The position numbers and the translations under genes are program-made. From assembly GCF_018343515.1 (NCBI RefSeq), contig NZ_JAGYPD010000004.1, positions 496,001 to 560,000 on the forward strand: DNA of 64,000 bases, given 5' to 3'. The stretch is from Bacillus sp. FJAT-50079 (lineage in GTDB: Bacteria > Bacillota > Bacilli > Bacillales > Bacillaceae_C). Shown in pieces: positions 17,062 to 26,665 of the stretch. Position 1 is the first letter of the stretch, and every line of letters begins with the position of its first letter. The notes under the pieces were generated by a model that had not been told where the DNA came from, did not search any database, and worked only from the letters and a program-made list of their open reading frames with translations.

Positions 17062-17414
17062 ACACAAAAGAATTGCTTAAGACAGTAGTGAAAGCAGCGG
17101 ATGATAAAAGAGCAGAAGATATTGTTGTATTAAACATGGAAGGTATTTCATTAATTGCTGATTATTTTATGATTTGTCACGGTAACTCAGATAAGCAAGT
17201 ACAAGCGATCGCCCGTGAGCTGCGTGAAGCGGCACATGAAGCAGGGATTGAAGTGAAAAGTATGGAAGGCTTTGATGAAGCGAAATGGGTTCTTGTTGAC
17301 ATGGGCAATATTATCGCTCATATTTTTCACCGTGATGAACGAAGCTATTACAATCTTGAACGTCTTTGGGGCGATGCGCCAATCGAGGATGTTCTTGGAG
17401 AGCTTGCACAGTGA
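17058..17414 (+). CDS. rsfS: Ribosomal silencing factor RsfS
   Basis: 118 residues. Binds L14 of the 50S subunit and blocks joining with 30S when nutrients run low. The signature KQVQAIARELREAA followed by GFDEAKWVLVDMGNIIAHIF (about 50-95) and RSYYNLERLWGDAP near the end is typical. It overlaps both neighbours by 4 bases. Confidence 0.95.
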   Translation: MNTKELLKTVVKAADDKRAEDIVVLNMEGISLIADYFMICHGNSDKQVQAIARELREAAHEAGIEVKSMEGFDEAKWVLVDMGNIIAHIFHRDERSYYNLERLWGDAPIEDVLGELAQ

Positions 17415-18154
17415 GCTATGGAAAATTAGCGTATGTTTATGACTTACTAATGGAAGATGTACCATATGAACAGTGGTTACAGCATGTCCTTATGCAAAAA
17501 GATCGATATCATGTGCAAGGAAATCGTCTGCTTGAATTAGCGTGTGGGACAGGAGAGTTAGCGATTTTGCTTGCGAAAGAAGGATTTGCTGTCACCGGGG
17601 TTGATTTATCAGATGAAATGCTCTCGGTTGCGAGAGACAAAGCTGATCATGCCTCGGTGGAGCTCAATTTATTTCAGCAAAATATGTGTGAATTAAATGG
17701 ACTTGGTACGTTTGATCTCATTACAATTTTTTGTGACTCGTTAAATTATTTGGAAACGCCAGAGCAAACAAAACAAACATTTTTACGTGTGCACGAGCAT
17801 TTACATGAAGATGGTTTATTTTTATTCGATGTGCATACACCATTTCAAATGGAATCTGTGTATGAAAATGAAACATTTGCTTTAGTTGAAGAAGACGTTG
17901 CGTATATATGGAATTGTTTTCCAGGCGAAGATTTATATTCCGTTGAACATGAATTAACCTTTTTTGTTTTAGATGAAGCGTCTGGACAATTTGAACGTTT
18001 TGAAGAAATACATAAGCAACGTACATATGAACAAGCGGATTATTCCAATTGGCTTAAAGAAGCAGGCTTTACAATCTTATCGGTGACAGCCGATTTTACA
18101 GAAGATGCGCCAGACATGGAAGCGAAGCGACTATTTTTTATATGTAAAAAATAG
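17411..18154 (+). CDS. yqeM: SAM-dependent methyltransferase YqeM
   Basis: 247 residues from a GTG that overlaps the rsfS stop codon (GTGA). The SAM-binding loop is LLELACGTGELAI (about 38-50), followed by VTGVDLSDEMLSVA. Class I Rossmann fold; the substrate is unknown. It is the last gene of the yqeG-yqeM operon, followed by a hairpin. Confidence 0.9.
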   Translation: MSYGKLAYVYDLLMEDVPYEQWLQHVLMQKDRYHVQGNRLLELACGTGELAILLAKEGFAVTGVDLSDEMLSVARDKADHASVELNLFQQNMCELNGLGTFDLITIFCDSLNYLETPEQTKQTFLRVHEHLHEDGLFLFDVHTPFQMESVYENETFALVEEDVAYIWNCFPGEDLYSVEHELTFFVLDEASGQFERFEEIHKQRTYEQADYSNWLKEAGFTILSVTADFTEDAPDMEAKRLFFICKK

Positions 18155-18175
18155 GTAAGTTTAATAATTGACGAA

Positions 18176-18216
18176 AAAAGCAGGTGAAGAGAAAAATCTT
18201 CATCTGCTTTTATTTT
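18176..18216. terminator. Terminator between yqeM and comER
   Basis: AAAAGCAGGTGAAGA / TCTTCATCTGCTTTT (one G-T pair) with a 6-base loop and T-rich tail; usable from both sides. Confidence 0.85.
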
Positions 18217-18260
18217 TAAAATAATAGAGGATTTTTGTCGTAAATGGCGAATAAGTGGTG

Positions 18261-19082
18261 TTAGTGACCGAATGTCCCTTTTAGATGTGTCACTTCATCA
18301 GCATACTTTTTATGTGTCGTTTGATATACTTTTTCAAACACATCATCTAATTCTGCTTCCAGCACCTTGATTCCTTCTCCGGTAATTCCACCTTTTACAC
18401 ATACTTTTTCCTCCAATGTCGGTAACGAATAATACCCTTTTTTTAGAAGCTCACCAAGTCCAATTAACATGTGTTCCGCTAATATTGTAGCTGTTGCTTC
18501 ATCAATATTTGTTTCTGCTACGGCCGCATTAATAAATCTTCTCGTTATATAACTAAAGAATGCTGGTCCGCAGCTTACAATATCAGAGGACACACGCGTG
18601 ATCTTTTCCTCAATTTCAACAGGGGCAGAAATCTGCGACAATAATGATTGGATTGTCCGCCGCCATTGAGCGCTACATTTCTTGCCAAAGGTAACTAAAG
18701 AGACGCCAGATAATGCCCGGTTTGTAATGCTAGGAATAACCCTTGCACAAGAACAGCTCACCATGCTTTCTAACCAGCTTACTTGGATTGGGCTTGTAAT
18801 TGACACAAGGCATTTATCAGCTGTTAAACTCGCTTTATTTTGAGCGATGACTGCATGCATGTCTTGAGGTTTGACACAAAGAAAGATCAGTGCTGAATGG
18901 TGAATAACGTCTGCGGGACTTGCTGTAACGATGACATCTTTGTATTTATGTTTAAGCATCTCAGCTTTGTCTTTCGTTCGATTCGTTACAATCATATCTG
19001 AAGGAGAAACGGCTTTGCCATCTAGCAATGCTTCAGAGAGTATTGTCCCCATGTTTCCAGTTCCGATAATTCCGATTTTCAT
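18261..19082 (-). CDS. comER: ComER, pyrroline-5-carboxylate reductase-like late competence operon protein
   Basis: 273 residues. NAD(P)-binding N-terminus with GIIGTGNMGTILSEALL (about 3-19) and the ProC-type C-terminal domain (SSDIVSCGPAFFSYITRR; KGGITGEGI). It is divergent from the comE operon as in B. subtilis. It is not required for transformation there and has been tied to sporulation/biofilm control. The ATG lies close to the comEA side. Confidence 0.92.
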   Translation of the reverse strand: MKIGIIGTGNMGTILSEALLDGKAVSPSDMIVTNRTKDKAEMLKHKYKDVIVTASPADVIHHSALIFLCVKPQDMHAVIAQNKASLTADKCLVSITSPIQVSWLESMVSCSCARVIPSITNRALSGVSLVTFGKKCSAQWRRTIQSLLSQISAPVEIEEKITRVSSDIVSCGPAFFSYITRRFINAAVAETNIDEATATILAEHMLIGLGELLKKGYYSLPTLEEKVCVKGGITGEGIKVLEAELDDVFEKVYQTTHKKYADEVTHLKGTFGH

Positions 19083-19154
19083 GCTGCTCCCCCCTACTTC
19101 CTACTCCTACCAAATGTATGCGCAAATCAAAGAAATATTCCAGAGGTGAAGAAC

Positions 19155-19757
19155 TTGAACGTATGGATTGAGAAATATAAAACGATAGGTATCGCCGCTA
19201 TTGTCACTATCTTGGCCGTTATCCTATTCTTTTTCCAATCTAAAGACTCGTCGAATCAAGAGTTCCAAGCAAGTGTAACAACCGAAATGCCCGTGCCTGA
19301 TGAACAAGTTGAGATTGAAGAAGATACGCGTGTATTCGTTGATGTAAAAGGGGCAGTGAACCGGCCGGGAATTTATGAGGCAGGTGCCGAAGATCGAGTG
19401 TTTGCAATGATTGAGCTTGCGGGGGGATTCCTTGCCGATGCAGATGAAAATCAAGTGAACCTGGCTCAAAAGGTATATGATGAAATGGTGCTTTACATTC
19501 CAAAGATCGGGGAATCTTTAGAAGAGCTTGAAATCATAGAAGAAGGAAGCGTGGAGGAATCTGGAAAAATCAATATTAATAAAGCAGATGCGGCCGAGCT
19601 GGAAACACTTCCAGGTATTGGACCAGCAAAAGCGGCGGCGATCATCCAGTACCGTGAGGAGCATGGTCCATTTCAGGGAATTGAAGAGATGCAAAATATT
19701 TCTGGAATTGGGGCGAAGACATTTGAAAAATTTAAAGATTTAATTAAAGTGAAATAG
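19155..19757 (+). CDS. comEA: Competence DNA receptor ComEA
   Basis: 200 residues from a TTG at 19155, five bases after GAGGTGA; the GTG at 19146 lies inside that site. One membrane anchor (about 11-28), a SLBB-type segment (VDVKGAVNRPGIYEAG, about 55-70) that continues to about 115, then the helix-hairpin-helix DNA-binding domain (INKADAAELETLPGIGPAKAAAI) at the C-terminus. It binds incoming double-stranded DNA on the outside of the membrane. Confidence 0.95.
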   Translation: MNVWIEKYKTIGIAAIVTILAVILFFFQSKDSSNQEFQASVTTEMPVPDEQVEIEEDTRVFVDVKGAVNRPGIYEAGAEDRVFAMIELAGGFLADADENQVNLAQKVYDEMVLYIPKIGESLEELEIIEEGSVEESGKININKADAAELETLPGIGPAKAAAIIQYREEHGPFQGIEEMQNISGIGAKTFEKFKDLIKVK

Positions 19758-19821
19758 AAAATGGATTGACGGCATGCAGTGAATCTCGCTACACTGGAGA
19801 AAGTGATAGGGGGAAAGAAAG

Positions 19822-20283
19822 ATGGAAAGAATTTCATGGAATCAATATTTTATGGCGCAAAGCCATTTGCTTTCATTTCGCAGTACGTGTACAAGATTGA
19901 CTGTTGGGGCAACGATTGTTAGGGACAAACGAATCATTGCCGGCGGTTATAATGGATCGATTGCTGGTGGAGTACATTGTATTGATGAGGGCTGCTATGT
20001 TATTGATAATCACTGCGTGCGAACGATTCATGCGGAAATGAATGCAATCATTCAATGTGCAAAATTTGGTGTGCCAACGGATAACTCAGAAATTTATGTA
20101 ACGCATTTCCCATGTCTGCAATGCTGTAAAGCAATCATTCAAGCGGGAATTAAAGCTGTTTATTATGCGGAGGATTATAAAAACCATCCACACGCCATTG
20201 AACTATTCGAACAAGCAAATGTGAGGGTGGAGCATGTTCCGCTTGATAAGGACATATTTCTAAAGTTATCAGAAGAACAATAA
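19822..20283 (+). CDS. comEB: ComEB, dCMP deaminase-family protein
   Basis: 153 residues. Zinc-binding deaminase motifs: HAEMNA (about 70-75) with catalytic Glu, and PCLQCC (about 98-103). Further Cys/His residues (HCIDEGCYV; NHCVRTIH) fit the second zinc site of dCMP deaminases. It lies in the com operon but is not essential for transformation in B. subtilis. It is preceded by GGGGGAAAG. Confidence 0.93.
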   Translation: MERISWNQYFMAQSHLLSFRSTCTRLTVGATIVRDKRIIAGGYNGSIAGGVHCIDEGCYVIDNHCVRTIHAEMNAIIQCAKFGVPTDNSEIYVTHFPCLQCCKAIIQAGIKAVYYAEDYKNHPHAIELFEQANVRVEHVPLDKDIFLKLSEEQ

Positions 20284-20582
20284 AGTAAACCTCTACCCGA
20301 ATTAGATAAGTAGGGGATGAACGGCGTAATGCCTTTTGTAGGGTCCTGACCTCGATGACGCTGAAGATGTACATTAAGAAGGAATCAATGGCTAAAAACG
20401 CCGTCAACACCGTTTGTGACCTGCTTCGTTCGGGCTTGAACTAATCGGACATTTAGCTGTCGTTATTTCCCGCTTAAAGTTTGTTTTTATTGCCAAATCT
20501 TTAAGTGGGAATTGCGGCATCTTATATGTCAGATAACAAGGAAGGGAGGCTGGCATGAGCTTTTCTTCAAAAGGAGGGAAGG
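20284..20582. other. Noncoding gap between comEB and comEC with two inverted repeats
   Basis: ACGGCGT (20321-20327) pairs with ACGCCGT (20398-20404) over about 70 bases, with nested TGCC/GGCT. A second hairpin TCCCGCTTAAAG (20468-20479) / CTTTAAGTGGGA (20499-20510) has a 19-base loop. No gene seen. It could be a leader or a processed spacer. Confidence 0.45.
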
Positions 20583-22901
20583 ATGGCAAGTAAATGGTTT
20601 TTTGTTGCGATTGCGGCGCTAAGCGGAATCTTGCTTGCATTTGAATTCAATTTGTTAACTTTGTTTATCGCAATGCTTATGTTTATTAGAGTATTCGCGG
20701 AAAAGAACCGCCGATTACTCATTATCTGTATAGTTGCTACGATCGGCGCTTATTTTTGGACGAATCATACCGAAATGAAAAACATAACAAACTATGCAGC
20801 AGGTAAGGTGCAGCTATCGGTTACATTTAAGGAATTTCCGCTTATTGACGGCGATCAGCTCAAAGCAGTTATCGTTGATCATCAAAAGGAAAAGATGCTG
20901 CTCACGTATCGAATTCAAAGTGAAGCTGAGAAACAATTTCTAGAAGAAAATATGAAATCGGGGATGTCATGTGTTGCTGATGGAACGCTTATTAAGCCAA
21001 AGGGAAACAGCAATGAACATGCTTTTCATTATGAGAACTATCTTTTTCGACAGCAGGTTCATTGGTTGTATGAAGTAAATCATTTAGATGCATGTCAATT
21101 TTCAACAAACTCCTTGATTGCTCATTTGCAAAATTTAAGGGCAGCCTGGATTAACAAAGTAGCAGCGAATATCCCAGATCCGTTAGCTGCGTATGTATCT
21201 GCATTAATCTTTGGTGATCGCACTGCGTTTACAGATGATGTGTATACTGCTTATCAGCGGATTGGTGTCGTTCATTTGCTTGCCATTTCCGGCTTACACA
21301 TCGGTTTGCTTATTGGCTTTATTTATTTTTTATTATTAAGAAGTGGGGTTGAAAGGGAAACGATTTTTTGGTTGCTCGTGTATACGCTACCGATCTATGC
21401 AGTTATTAGCGGCGGTAATCCACCCGTCGTAAGGGCGGTTTTTATGTCTCTCGCTTTGCTTGCTGCACAACGTTGGCGCCTTCCAATAACGGGGCTGGAC
21501 GCGATTTCGATCAGCTTTTTTATCTTATTGTTCATTCAACCTTATTGGATCTATCATATTGGATTTCAGCTTACGTATGCAGTAAGTTTTGCCCTCATCG
21601 TTTCTTCGCAGCAAATTTTTAGAAAAAATACCCCGTACATCCAAATGTTAACGAATATTTCATATGTCTCCATGCTTGCTTCGGTTCCAATCATTACCTT
21701 TCATTTTTATGAATTTTCCTTACTCAGTATTATCGCGAATATCTTTTTCGTTCCTTTTTATTCACTTATTATCGTCCCCCTCGTGTTCCTGCTTTTTATT
21801 TTTCAATTTCTTTTTCATCCATTGTTTTTCCTTTTATTGGAGTTCGGACACTATTTAATTTCCTTTTCAGAGTCAATCGCTACACGAATGAGTGCCTTTC
21901 CATTTGCGACAATTGTAACAGGAAAGCCATCGTTGCTTTCCCTCGGTTGTTTTATCATTGGTGTATTTGCGTTTGGGTTACTGCGTGAACGGGGAAAATC
22001 AAATGTCATTGCGACACTTCCTTTCATCATAATCGTAACAGTCCACTGTTTATTTGTAACCTTTTCACCAAAAGGGGAAGTCATATTTATTGATGTTGGA
22101 CAAGGGGATAGCATATTAATCCGCCTTCCATACAATCGTGGCATCTATTTAATTGATACGGGCGGGACGCTTTCCTTTCCTGTTGAGGACTGGCAAAAAC
22201 GAAGTAAACCTTTTCAGCTCGGTGATCGTATTTTAATGCCATTATTCAAAAGCAAACGAATCACTACAATTGATAAGCTAATTTTAACTCATAGTGATGT
22301 CGACCATATCGGTGCAGCCAAAGAATTGCTTGGAAAAATAAAATTGAAAGAGATCATCATCTCTCCCTATTCATGGGAAAAACCGATCATGAAAGAAATC
22401 GTCGTAAGAGCTAACGAGCTTGGGATTAAAGTGAAGGAGGAAAAAGCCGGGGAACGATGGAATAATAAGTCGGGACAATTTCAACTGATTTATCCGTTTG
22501 ATGATCAATATGAAGGCAATAATGATTCACTTGTTCTATATGCGAAATTAGGTGGCTTAACATGGTTATTTACGGGTGATTTAGAAAAAGAAGGAGAGGA
22601 AGAAATGCTTAAAGCTTATCAAGAGCTAAAGGCTGATGTGTTAAAAGCCGGCCACCACGGGAGTCGTAGCTCAACGACAGTACCATTTATACAAACAGTC
22701 ATGCCAGCATATGCAATCATTTCGGCCGGAGAAAATAATCGATATGGGCATCCGCATGATGAAGTTCTTTCAATATTAGCGGAGCATCATGTTAATGTAT
22801 TGCGCACGGATAAAGATGGAGCCATTCACTACGAGTTTATTGAGAAAAAAGGAACCTTTAAAGCAAAATGGCGTAAGATAATAACAAAAGCGCCCGATTA
22901 A
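20583..22901 (+). CDS. comEC: Competence DNA channel ComEC/Rec2
   Basis: 772 residues. An N-terminal DUF4131-type extracytoplasmic domain lies between two early helices; the central competence domain (about 200-490) has many TM helices and the AISGLHIGLLIGF motif; the C-terminal metallo-beta-lactamase-like domain (about 500-760) contains VGQGDSILI and THSDVDHIGA, and AGHHGSRSST further on. It carries single-stranded DNA across the membrane; the C-terminal domain may degrade the other strand. The ATG follows AAAAGGAGGG. Confidence 0.95.
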   Translation: MASKWFFVAIAALSGILLAFEFNLLTLFIAMLMFIRVFAEKNRRLLIICIVATIGAYFWTNHTEMKNITNYAAGKVQLSVTFKEFPLIDGDQLKAVIVDHQKEKMLLTYRIQSEAEKQFLEENMKSGMSCVADGTLIKPKGNSNEHAFHYENYLFRQQVHWLYEVNHLDACQFSTNSLIAHLQNLRAAWINKVAANIPDPLAAYVSALIFGDRTAFTDDVYTAYQRIGVVHLLAISGLHIGLLIGFIYFLLLRSGVERETIFWLLVYTLPIYAVISGGNPPVVRAVFMSLALLAAQRWRLPITGLDAISISFFILLFIQPYWIYHIGFQLTYAVSFALIVSSQQIFRKNTPYIQMLTNISYVSMLASVPIITFHFYEFSLLSIIANIFFVPFYSLIIVPLVFLLFIFQFLFHPLFFLLLEFGHYLISFSESIATRMSAFPFATIVTGKPSLLSLGCFIIGVFAFGLLRERGKSNVIATLPFIIIVTVHCLFVTFSPKGEVIFIDVGQGDSILIRLPYNRGIYLIDTGGTLSFPVEDWQKRSKPFQLGDRILMPLFKSKRITTIDKLILTHSDVDHIGAAKELLGKIKLKEIIISPYSWEKPIMKEIVVRANELGIKVKEEKAGERWNNKSGQFQLIYPFDDQYEGNNDSLVLYAKLGGLTWLFTGDLEKEGEEEMLKAYQELKADVLKAGHHGSRSSTTVPFIQTVMPAYAIISAGENNRYGHPHDEVLSILAEHHVNVLRTDKDGAIHYEFIEKKGTFKAKWRKIITKAPD

Positions 22902-22928
22902 AAGAAAAAGGTGCTCTAAAAAATAAAA

Positions 22929-22962
22929 AAGAAGCTTGCGATGGCAAACTTCCTTTTCTTCC
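22929..22962. terminator. Terminator between comEC and yqzM
   Basis: GAAGCTTGC / GCAAACTTC stem with one mismatch, followed by CTTTTCTTCCTTTTTT. Confidence 0.65.
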
Positions 22963-22974
22963 TTTTTTCTGTTG

Positions 22975-23109
22975 TTATTTTCCGAGCAGCTCGATGATAG
23001 TTCCAATTGCAAAAATAGCTGCGAAGAAAACAAAGGAAACGACGAAGCCAATTCCTGAATCGATCGCATCATTGCGCTTCGATTGGGGATTTTGTTCAAA
23101 TTCGTTCAT
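22975..23109 (-). CDS. yqzM: YqzM, small membrane protein next to comEC
   Basis: 44 residues starting MNEFEQNPQSKRNDAIDSGI, ending in one membrane helix (GFVVSFVFFAAIFAIGTII). Length, sequence and position between comEC and holA match B. subtilis YqzM. The ATG follows GGAGGGG. Function unclear; family data link it to the late competence locus. Confidence 0.85.
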   Translation of the reverse strand: MNEFEQNPQSKRNDAIDSGIGFVVSFVFFAAIFAIGTIIELLGK

Positions 23110-23422
23110 GGCTACCCCTCCTATATACCACCTTAGTATAAACGAAACTTGTAGAAAAATCCACTGTTCCCATTACCTCTACTGACAAGACTTGACACCC
23201 ATATTTTTAATCATGAAGGTCACACTATCATTAAGAAAGATTTCATTAGCCTTTTCAAATCCAAGTCTCGCTTCAGCTAAAGAATCCTAGGCCTTTATCT
23301 GAAGTGTTCAATATAGATTGGGGACAAATGTTTATAAAATGTTTGTCCCATTATCTCTTGTCAAAAAGCTCTTCATTGGATTACCATATACATATGTACA
23401 AGTAGAGGAAGGATTATATTTA
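23110..23422 (+). other. Noncoding leader of holA
   Basis: No gene. A hairpin GGGACAAA (23321-23328) / TTTGTCCC (23342-23349) lies about 75 bases before the holA start. A TTGACA occurs at 23192 without a matching -10. Confidence 0.4.
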
Positions 23423-24442
23423 ATGAAGGCATGGAAAAAAATTGAACAAAAGCAATTTTCGCCATTATATTTATTATATGGAACGGAACACTATATAATC
23501 AATGAAACAAAACAAAAATTAATGGCAAATGTGTTAACGGAAGCAGACATGGATTTTAATTTGTCGGTGTATGATTTGGAAGAAACGCCGATTGAGCAAG
23601 CGATTGAAGATGCGGAGACCTTTCCGTTTACAGGCGATACAAAGTTGATTATCTTACAAAATCCAATTTTTTTAACTGCTGAAAAGCCAAAAGAGAAAAT
23701 CGAACATCAGCTAAAGCGTTTCGAAGCGTATATCGAACAACCTGCACCATATTCAATCGTCGTTTTGGCTGGGGCGTATGAGAAGCTGGATGAGAGAAAA
23801 AAACTTACGAAGCTGCTTAAAAAAAATGCAGAGGTCATTGAAGCAAAAAAATTAAATGAACCTGAACTGAAAGCATGGGTGAGGGAACAAACAGTTGCCT
23901 ATGAAGTAGAAATGGATGATGTGGCAATTGAGCTATTGCTTGCTTTAGGTGGTTCCGAATTAATGAAATTACATACGGAATTGGAAAAACTTGTTCTTTA
24001 TGCAGGTGACTTGAAAAAAATTGACGCGGAGATGGTTGAAAAGCTTACATCAAGATCAATCGAGCAAAATATTTTTGCACTTGTTGAAAAAGTTGTTCAG
24101 CGCAAAATGGATGAGGCGTTTCGGATTTATTATGATTTAAGAAAGCAAAATGAGGAACCAATTAAAATTTTAGCTTTGCTTGCTGGACAATTTCGTCTTA
24201 TTTATCAAACGAAGGAATTGTTAAAAAGAGGGTATGGGCAACAACAAATCGCTTCATCGCTTAAAGTTCATCCGTATCGAGTAAAGTTGGCATCAGGACA
24301 GGCGCGCTTTTTTTCTGAAGAAGAACTAACGGCGATTATGTCATTGCTTGCAGATAGCGACTACCAGTTGAAATCTGGCGGATCAGCAAGAGAGATTTCT
24401 CTTGAACTATTTTTATTTAAATTGGGAAGCTTAAAAATTTAA
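23423..24442 (+). CDS. holA: DNA polymerase III delta subunit
   Basis: 339 residues from the ATG at 23423 (KAWKKIEQKQFSPLYLLYG), which follows AGAGGAAGG; the frame is open further upstream but known HolA proteins start here. The AAA+-like domains of the clamp loader delta subunit are present, with GDTKLIILQNP and LDERKKLTKLLKK typical of the Bacillus protein and EQNIFALVEKVVQRK in the collar region. It opens the beta clamp during loading. Confidence 0.93.
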   Translation: MKAWKKIEQKQFSPLYLLYGTEHYIINETKQKLMANVLTEADMDFNLSVYDLEETPIEQAIEDAETFPFTGDTKLIILQNPIFLTAEKPKEKIEHQLKRFEAYIEQPAPYSIVVLAGAYEKLDERKKLTKLLKKNAEVIEAKKLNEPELKAWVREQTVAYEVEMDDVAIELLLALGGSELMKLHTELEKLVLYAGDLKKIDAEMVEKLTSRSIEQNIFALVEKVVQRKMDEAFRIYYDLRKQNEEPIKILALLAGQFRLIYQTKELLKRGYGQQQIASSLKVHPYRVKLASGQARFFSEEELTAIMSLLADSDYQLKSGGSAREISLELFLFKLGSLKI

Positions 24443-24506
24443 GGGGATAAAAACGTAATAAAAGGGCAAAATAATGTGGCAAAACTCCTATACGATTGAG
24501 AAAAAC

Positions 24507-24541
24507 AAAAATCCGGTTCAGATATATGAACCGGATTTTTG
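24507..24541. terminator. Bidirectional terminator between holA and rpsT
   Basis: AAAATCCGGTTCA paired with TGAACCGGATTTT, 6-base loop GATATA, T-run on each strand. Confidence 0.85.
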
Positions 24542-24805
24542 TTATGCACCAATTGTACTTAGTTTTTTTGCTAAGCGTGCTTTTTGACGATTTGCTGTAT
24601 TTTTGTGGATTAAGCCTTTGCTTGCAGCTTTGTCCAAGTTTTTAACAGCAACTTTGAACAAATCTTTTACGTTTTCTTCTTTTGCATCAACAGCTACTTC
24701 GAACTTTTTGATCGCAGTACGCATTGCAGATTTAACAGCTGAGTTTTGAGCATTTTTTGCTTCGTTAATTTTTACGCGTTTAATTGCAGATTTAATATTT
24801 GGCAT
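24542..24805 (-). CDS. rpsT: 30S ribosomal protein S20
   Basis: 87 residues starting [20 protein letters not shown]. The ATG at 24805 lies 5 bases after AGGAGGTGA; the ATG three codons earlier overlaps that site. Rich in Lys/Ala helices, as in all S20 proteins. It binds 16S rRNA early in 30S assembly. Confidence 0.97.
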   Translation of the reverse strand: MPNIKSAIKRVKINEAKNAQNSAVKSAMRTAIKKFEVAVDAKEENVKDLFKVAVKNLDKAASKGLIHKNTANRQKARLAKKLSTIGA

Positions 24806-24997
24806 TCCATTCACCTCCTGACAATAATCGAGGTTCTATATCTCTCGACGTTCACCAATTCATTCACAATAAGAACAAGAAATATTTTATCAAACGATAA
24901 GTGGAAAAGCAATGATAATTCATTTCTGCATGAAAATAACTTGGAAAGGAAAAGCTTGACGGTAAAGAATAGTTTTTATTTGGAAGGAGTAGGGTAG

Positions 24998-26116
24998 ATG
25001 GAATCGAAAGAACTTGATTTAAGTCGGTATGGAGTAAGGACGGATTTGGCAACGGAAGCGTTTGAAATTGCCCTCGATCAAACGACTGAAAAACAGAAAG
25101 AAACGAGAACAATTGAAGGCGTCATAATAAAAGAGAAAATGATTGACGATGTGAAAATTTTATCGACTGAAATTACTCAAGAGGGTGCTGAAAGATTAGG
25201 GAAAAAAGCAGGCCATTATTTAACACTTGAAGTTCAGGGAATTCGCACGCAAGACAGTGTTTTGCAACAAAAAGTTCAGGAAGTGTTTGCAGCAGAATTC
25301 AGCGCCTTTCTTCAAATGCTACATATAAACAAAAACGCGAGCTGTTTGGTTGTAGGACTAGGAAATTGGAATGTAACACCAGATTCACTCGGACCTCTCG
25401 TTTGTGAGAATTTAATCATTACGCGACATTTATTCGAATTGGAGCCTGACCATGTTGACCCGGGCTATCGCCCTGTCAGTGCTTTATCTCCGGGGGTAAT
25501 GGGGCTAACAGGGATCGAAACGAGCGATATTATTTTCGGCGTTGCGGAAAAATCGAAGCCGGATTTTATTATTGCAATCGATGCTCTCGCTTCACGATCA
25601 ATCGAACGAGTGAATGCAACGATTCAAATTTCAGATACAGGTATTCATCCAGGCTCAGGGGTTGGGAATAAGCGCAAAGAATTAAGCAAGGAGACGCTCG
25701 GGGTTCCCGTTATATCGATCGGTGTACCAACGGTTGTCGATGCGGTCTCGATTACGAGCGATACGATTGATTTTATCTTAAAACATTTTGGTAAAGAATT
25801 AGCTGAATCTGGCAGACCATCAAGATCATTGGCACCTGCTGGGTTAACATTTGGAGAAAAACGCAAGCTTACGGAAGAGGATCTACCAGAAGAACGTGAA
25901 AGAAAAACATTTATGGGAATGGTTGGCACATTAGATGAGGAAGAAAAAAGGCGCTTGATTCATGAAGTCCTTGCCCCACTTGGCCATAATTTGATGGTGA
26001 CTCCCAAAGAAGTAGATGTGTTTATTGAAGATATGGCAAATCTATTAGCTGCTGGATTAAATGCTGCTCTTCATTCTGCCGTTGATCAAACAGATACTGG
26101 TTTTAAAACTAGATAA
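24998..26116 (+). CDS. gpr: Germination protease Gpr (spore protease)
   Basis: 372 residues. It degrades small acid-soluble spore proteins at germination after self-processing of the short N-terminal prosequence ([16 protein letters not shown]). The A25-family core shows [29 protein letters not shown] and [16 protein letters not shown]. It is expected to be transcribed by sigma-G in the forespore, but I see no convincing sigma-G promoter. In B. subtilis spoIIP follows; here the next gene, 57 bases on, is the yqxA homologue. Confidence 0.96.
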   Translation: MESKELDLSRYGVRTDLATEAFEIALDQTTEKQKETRTIEGVIIKEKMIDDVKILSTEITQEGAERLGKKAGHYLTLEVQGIRTQDSVLQQKVQEVFAAEFSAFLQMLHINKNASCLVVGLGNWNVTPDSLGPLVCENLIITRHLFELEPDHVDPGYRPVSALSPGVMGLTGIETSDIIFGVAEKSKPDFIIAIDALASRSIERVNATIQISDTGIHPGSGVGNKRKELSKETLGVPVISIGVPTVVDAVSITSDTIDFILKHFGKELAESGRPSRSLAPAGLTFGEKRKLTEEDLPEERERKTFMGMVGTLDEEEKRRLIHEVLAPLGHNLMVTPKEVDVFIEDMANLLAAGLNAALHSAVDQTDTGFKTR

Positions 26117-26173
26117 AATTCGTTCTATTTATTTTCATGTTTCATATAAATTTAATAGAAGGGAGGAAAAGAA

Positions 26174-26488
26174 ATGAGAAATTTTATCGTAAAATGTCTT
26201 GTGCTTGTCATTGTTTTCTATGCGGGGGTATATATTGGCGTAAATAAAACGAGTGAGGAGCTTGGACATGAACAAAAACAATCATTTCCTTCCCCCGTCT
26301 CTAAAGAGGAATTGGAACGAATGCAAGTCAAAGTTCATGAGGAAACAGCAGATATGAACATGCCCAATGTAGAGAAAAAAACGGAAGCTCCGGGTAAAAA
26401 TGTTTTATCGGAAATTGGCAAAGGCTTGGCCGTTTTTGTTACGTCATTCGCCCAAAAAACAATTTCTTTGTTCACTCACTTTATCTAA
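26174..26488 (+). CDS. yqxA: YqxA-like protein (DUF3679)
   Basis: 104 residues: an N-terminal membrane anchor (NFIVKCLVLVIVFYAGVYIG), a charged middle and a hydrophobic C-terminal helix. In B. subtilis the corresponding gene follows spoIIP; here it directly follows gpr. Identification is from position, length and topology. Function unknown. It is followed by a terminator. Confidence 0.65.
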   Translation: MRNFIVKCLVLVIVFYAGVYIGVNKTSEELGHEQKQSFPSPVSKEELERMQVKVHEETADMNMPNVEKKTEAPGKNVLSEIGKGLAVFVTSFAQKTISLFTHFI

Positions 26489-26495
26489 ACAATAA

Positions 26496-26526
26496 AAAAT
26501 TGCGCATCCACTTGGGTGCGTTTTTC
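26496..26526 (+). terminator. Terminator after yqxA
   Basis: GCGCATCCA / GGTGCG stem with a short loop, then TTTTTC. Confidence 0.65.
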
Positions 26527-26576
26527 ATTGTTTTGGGCAAAAAAGATCCTCCTAAAGAGAGAACTTCCGACATACT

Positions 26577-26665
26577 GTTGATTTCCACTCCAAGCGGGCG
26601 TGTAGCGCCTGAAGCGGCTTACCGCTCGCCCCGCGGAAAGCGAAGTGCCTGGAGTGCAAATCAAC
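26577..26665. repeat. 89-bp interspersed repeat with terminal inverted repeats
   Basis: The ends GTTGATTTCCACTCCA and TGGAGTGCAAATCAAC are near-perfect inverted copies. The inside carries CCCGCGGAAAGCGAAGTG, a block typical of interspersed elements in many Bacillaceae intergenic regions (recalled, not searched). The same CCGCGGAAAGCGAAGT block occurs in the element at 28957-29137. Reading frames inside it are not genes. Confidence 0.65.

Noticed and set aside
24905-24997. Sigma-G promoter before gpr
   Set aside because: Expected from biology, but no -35/-10 pair with right sequence and spacing was visible.
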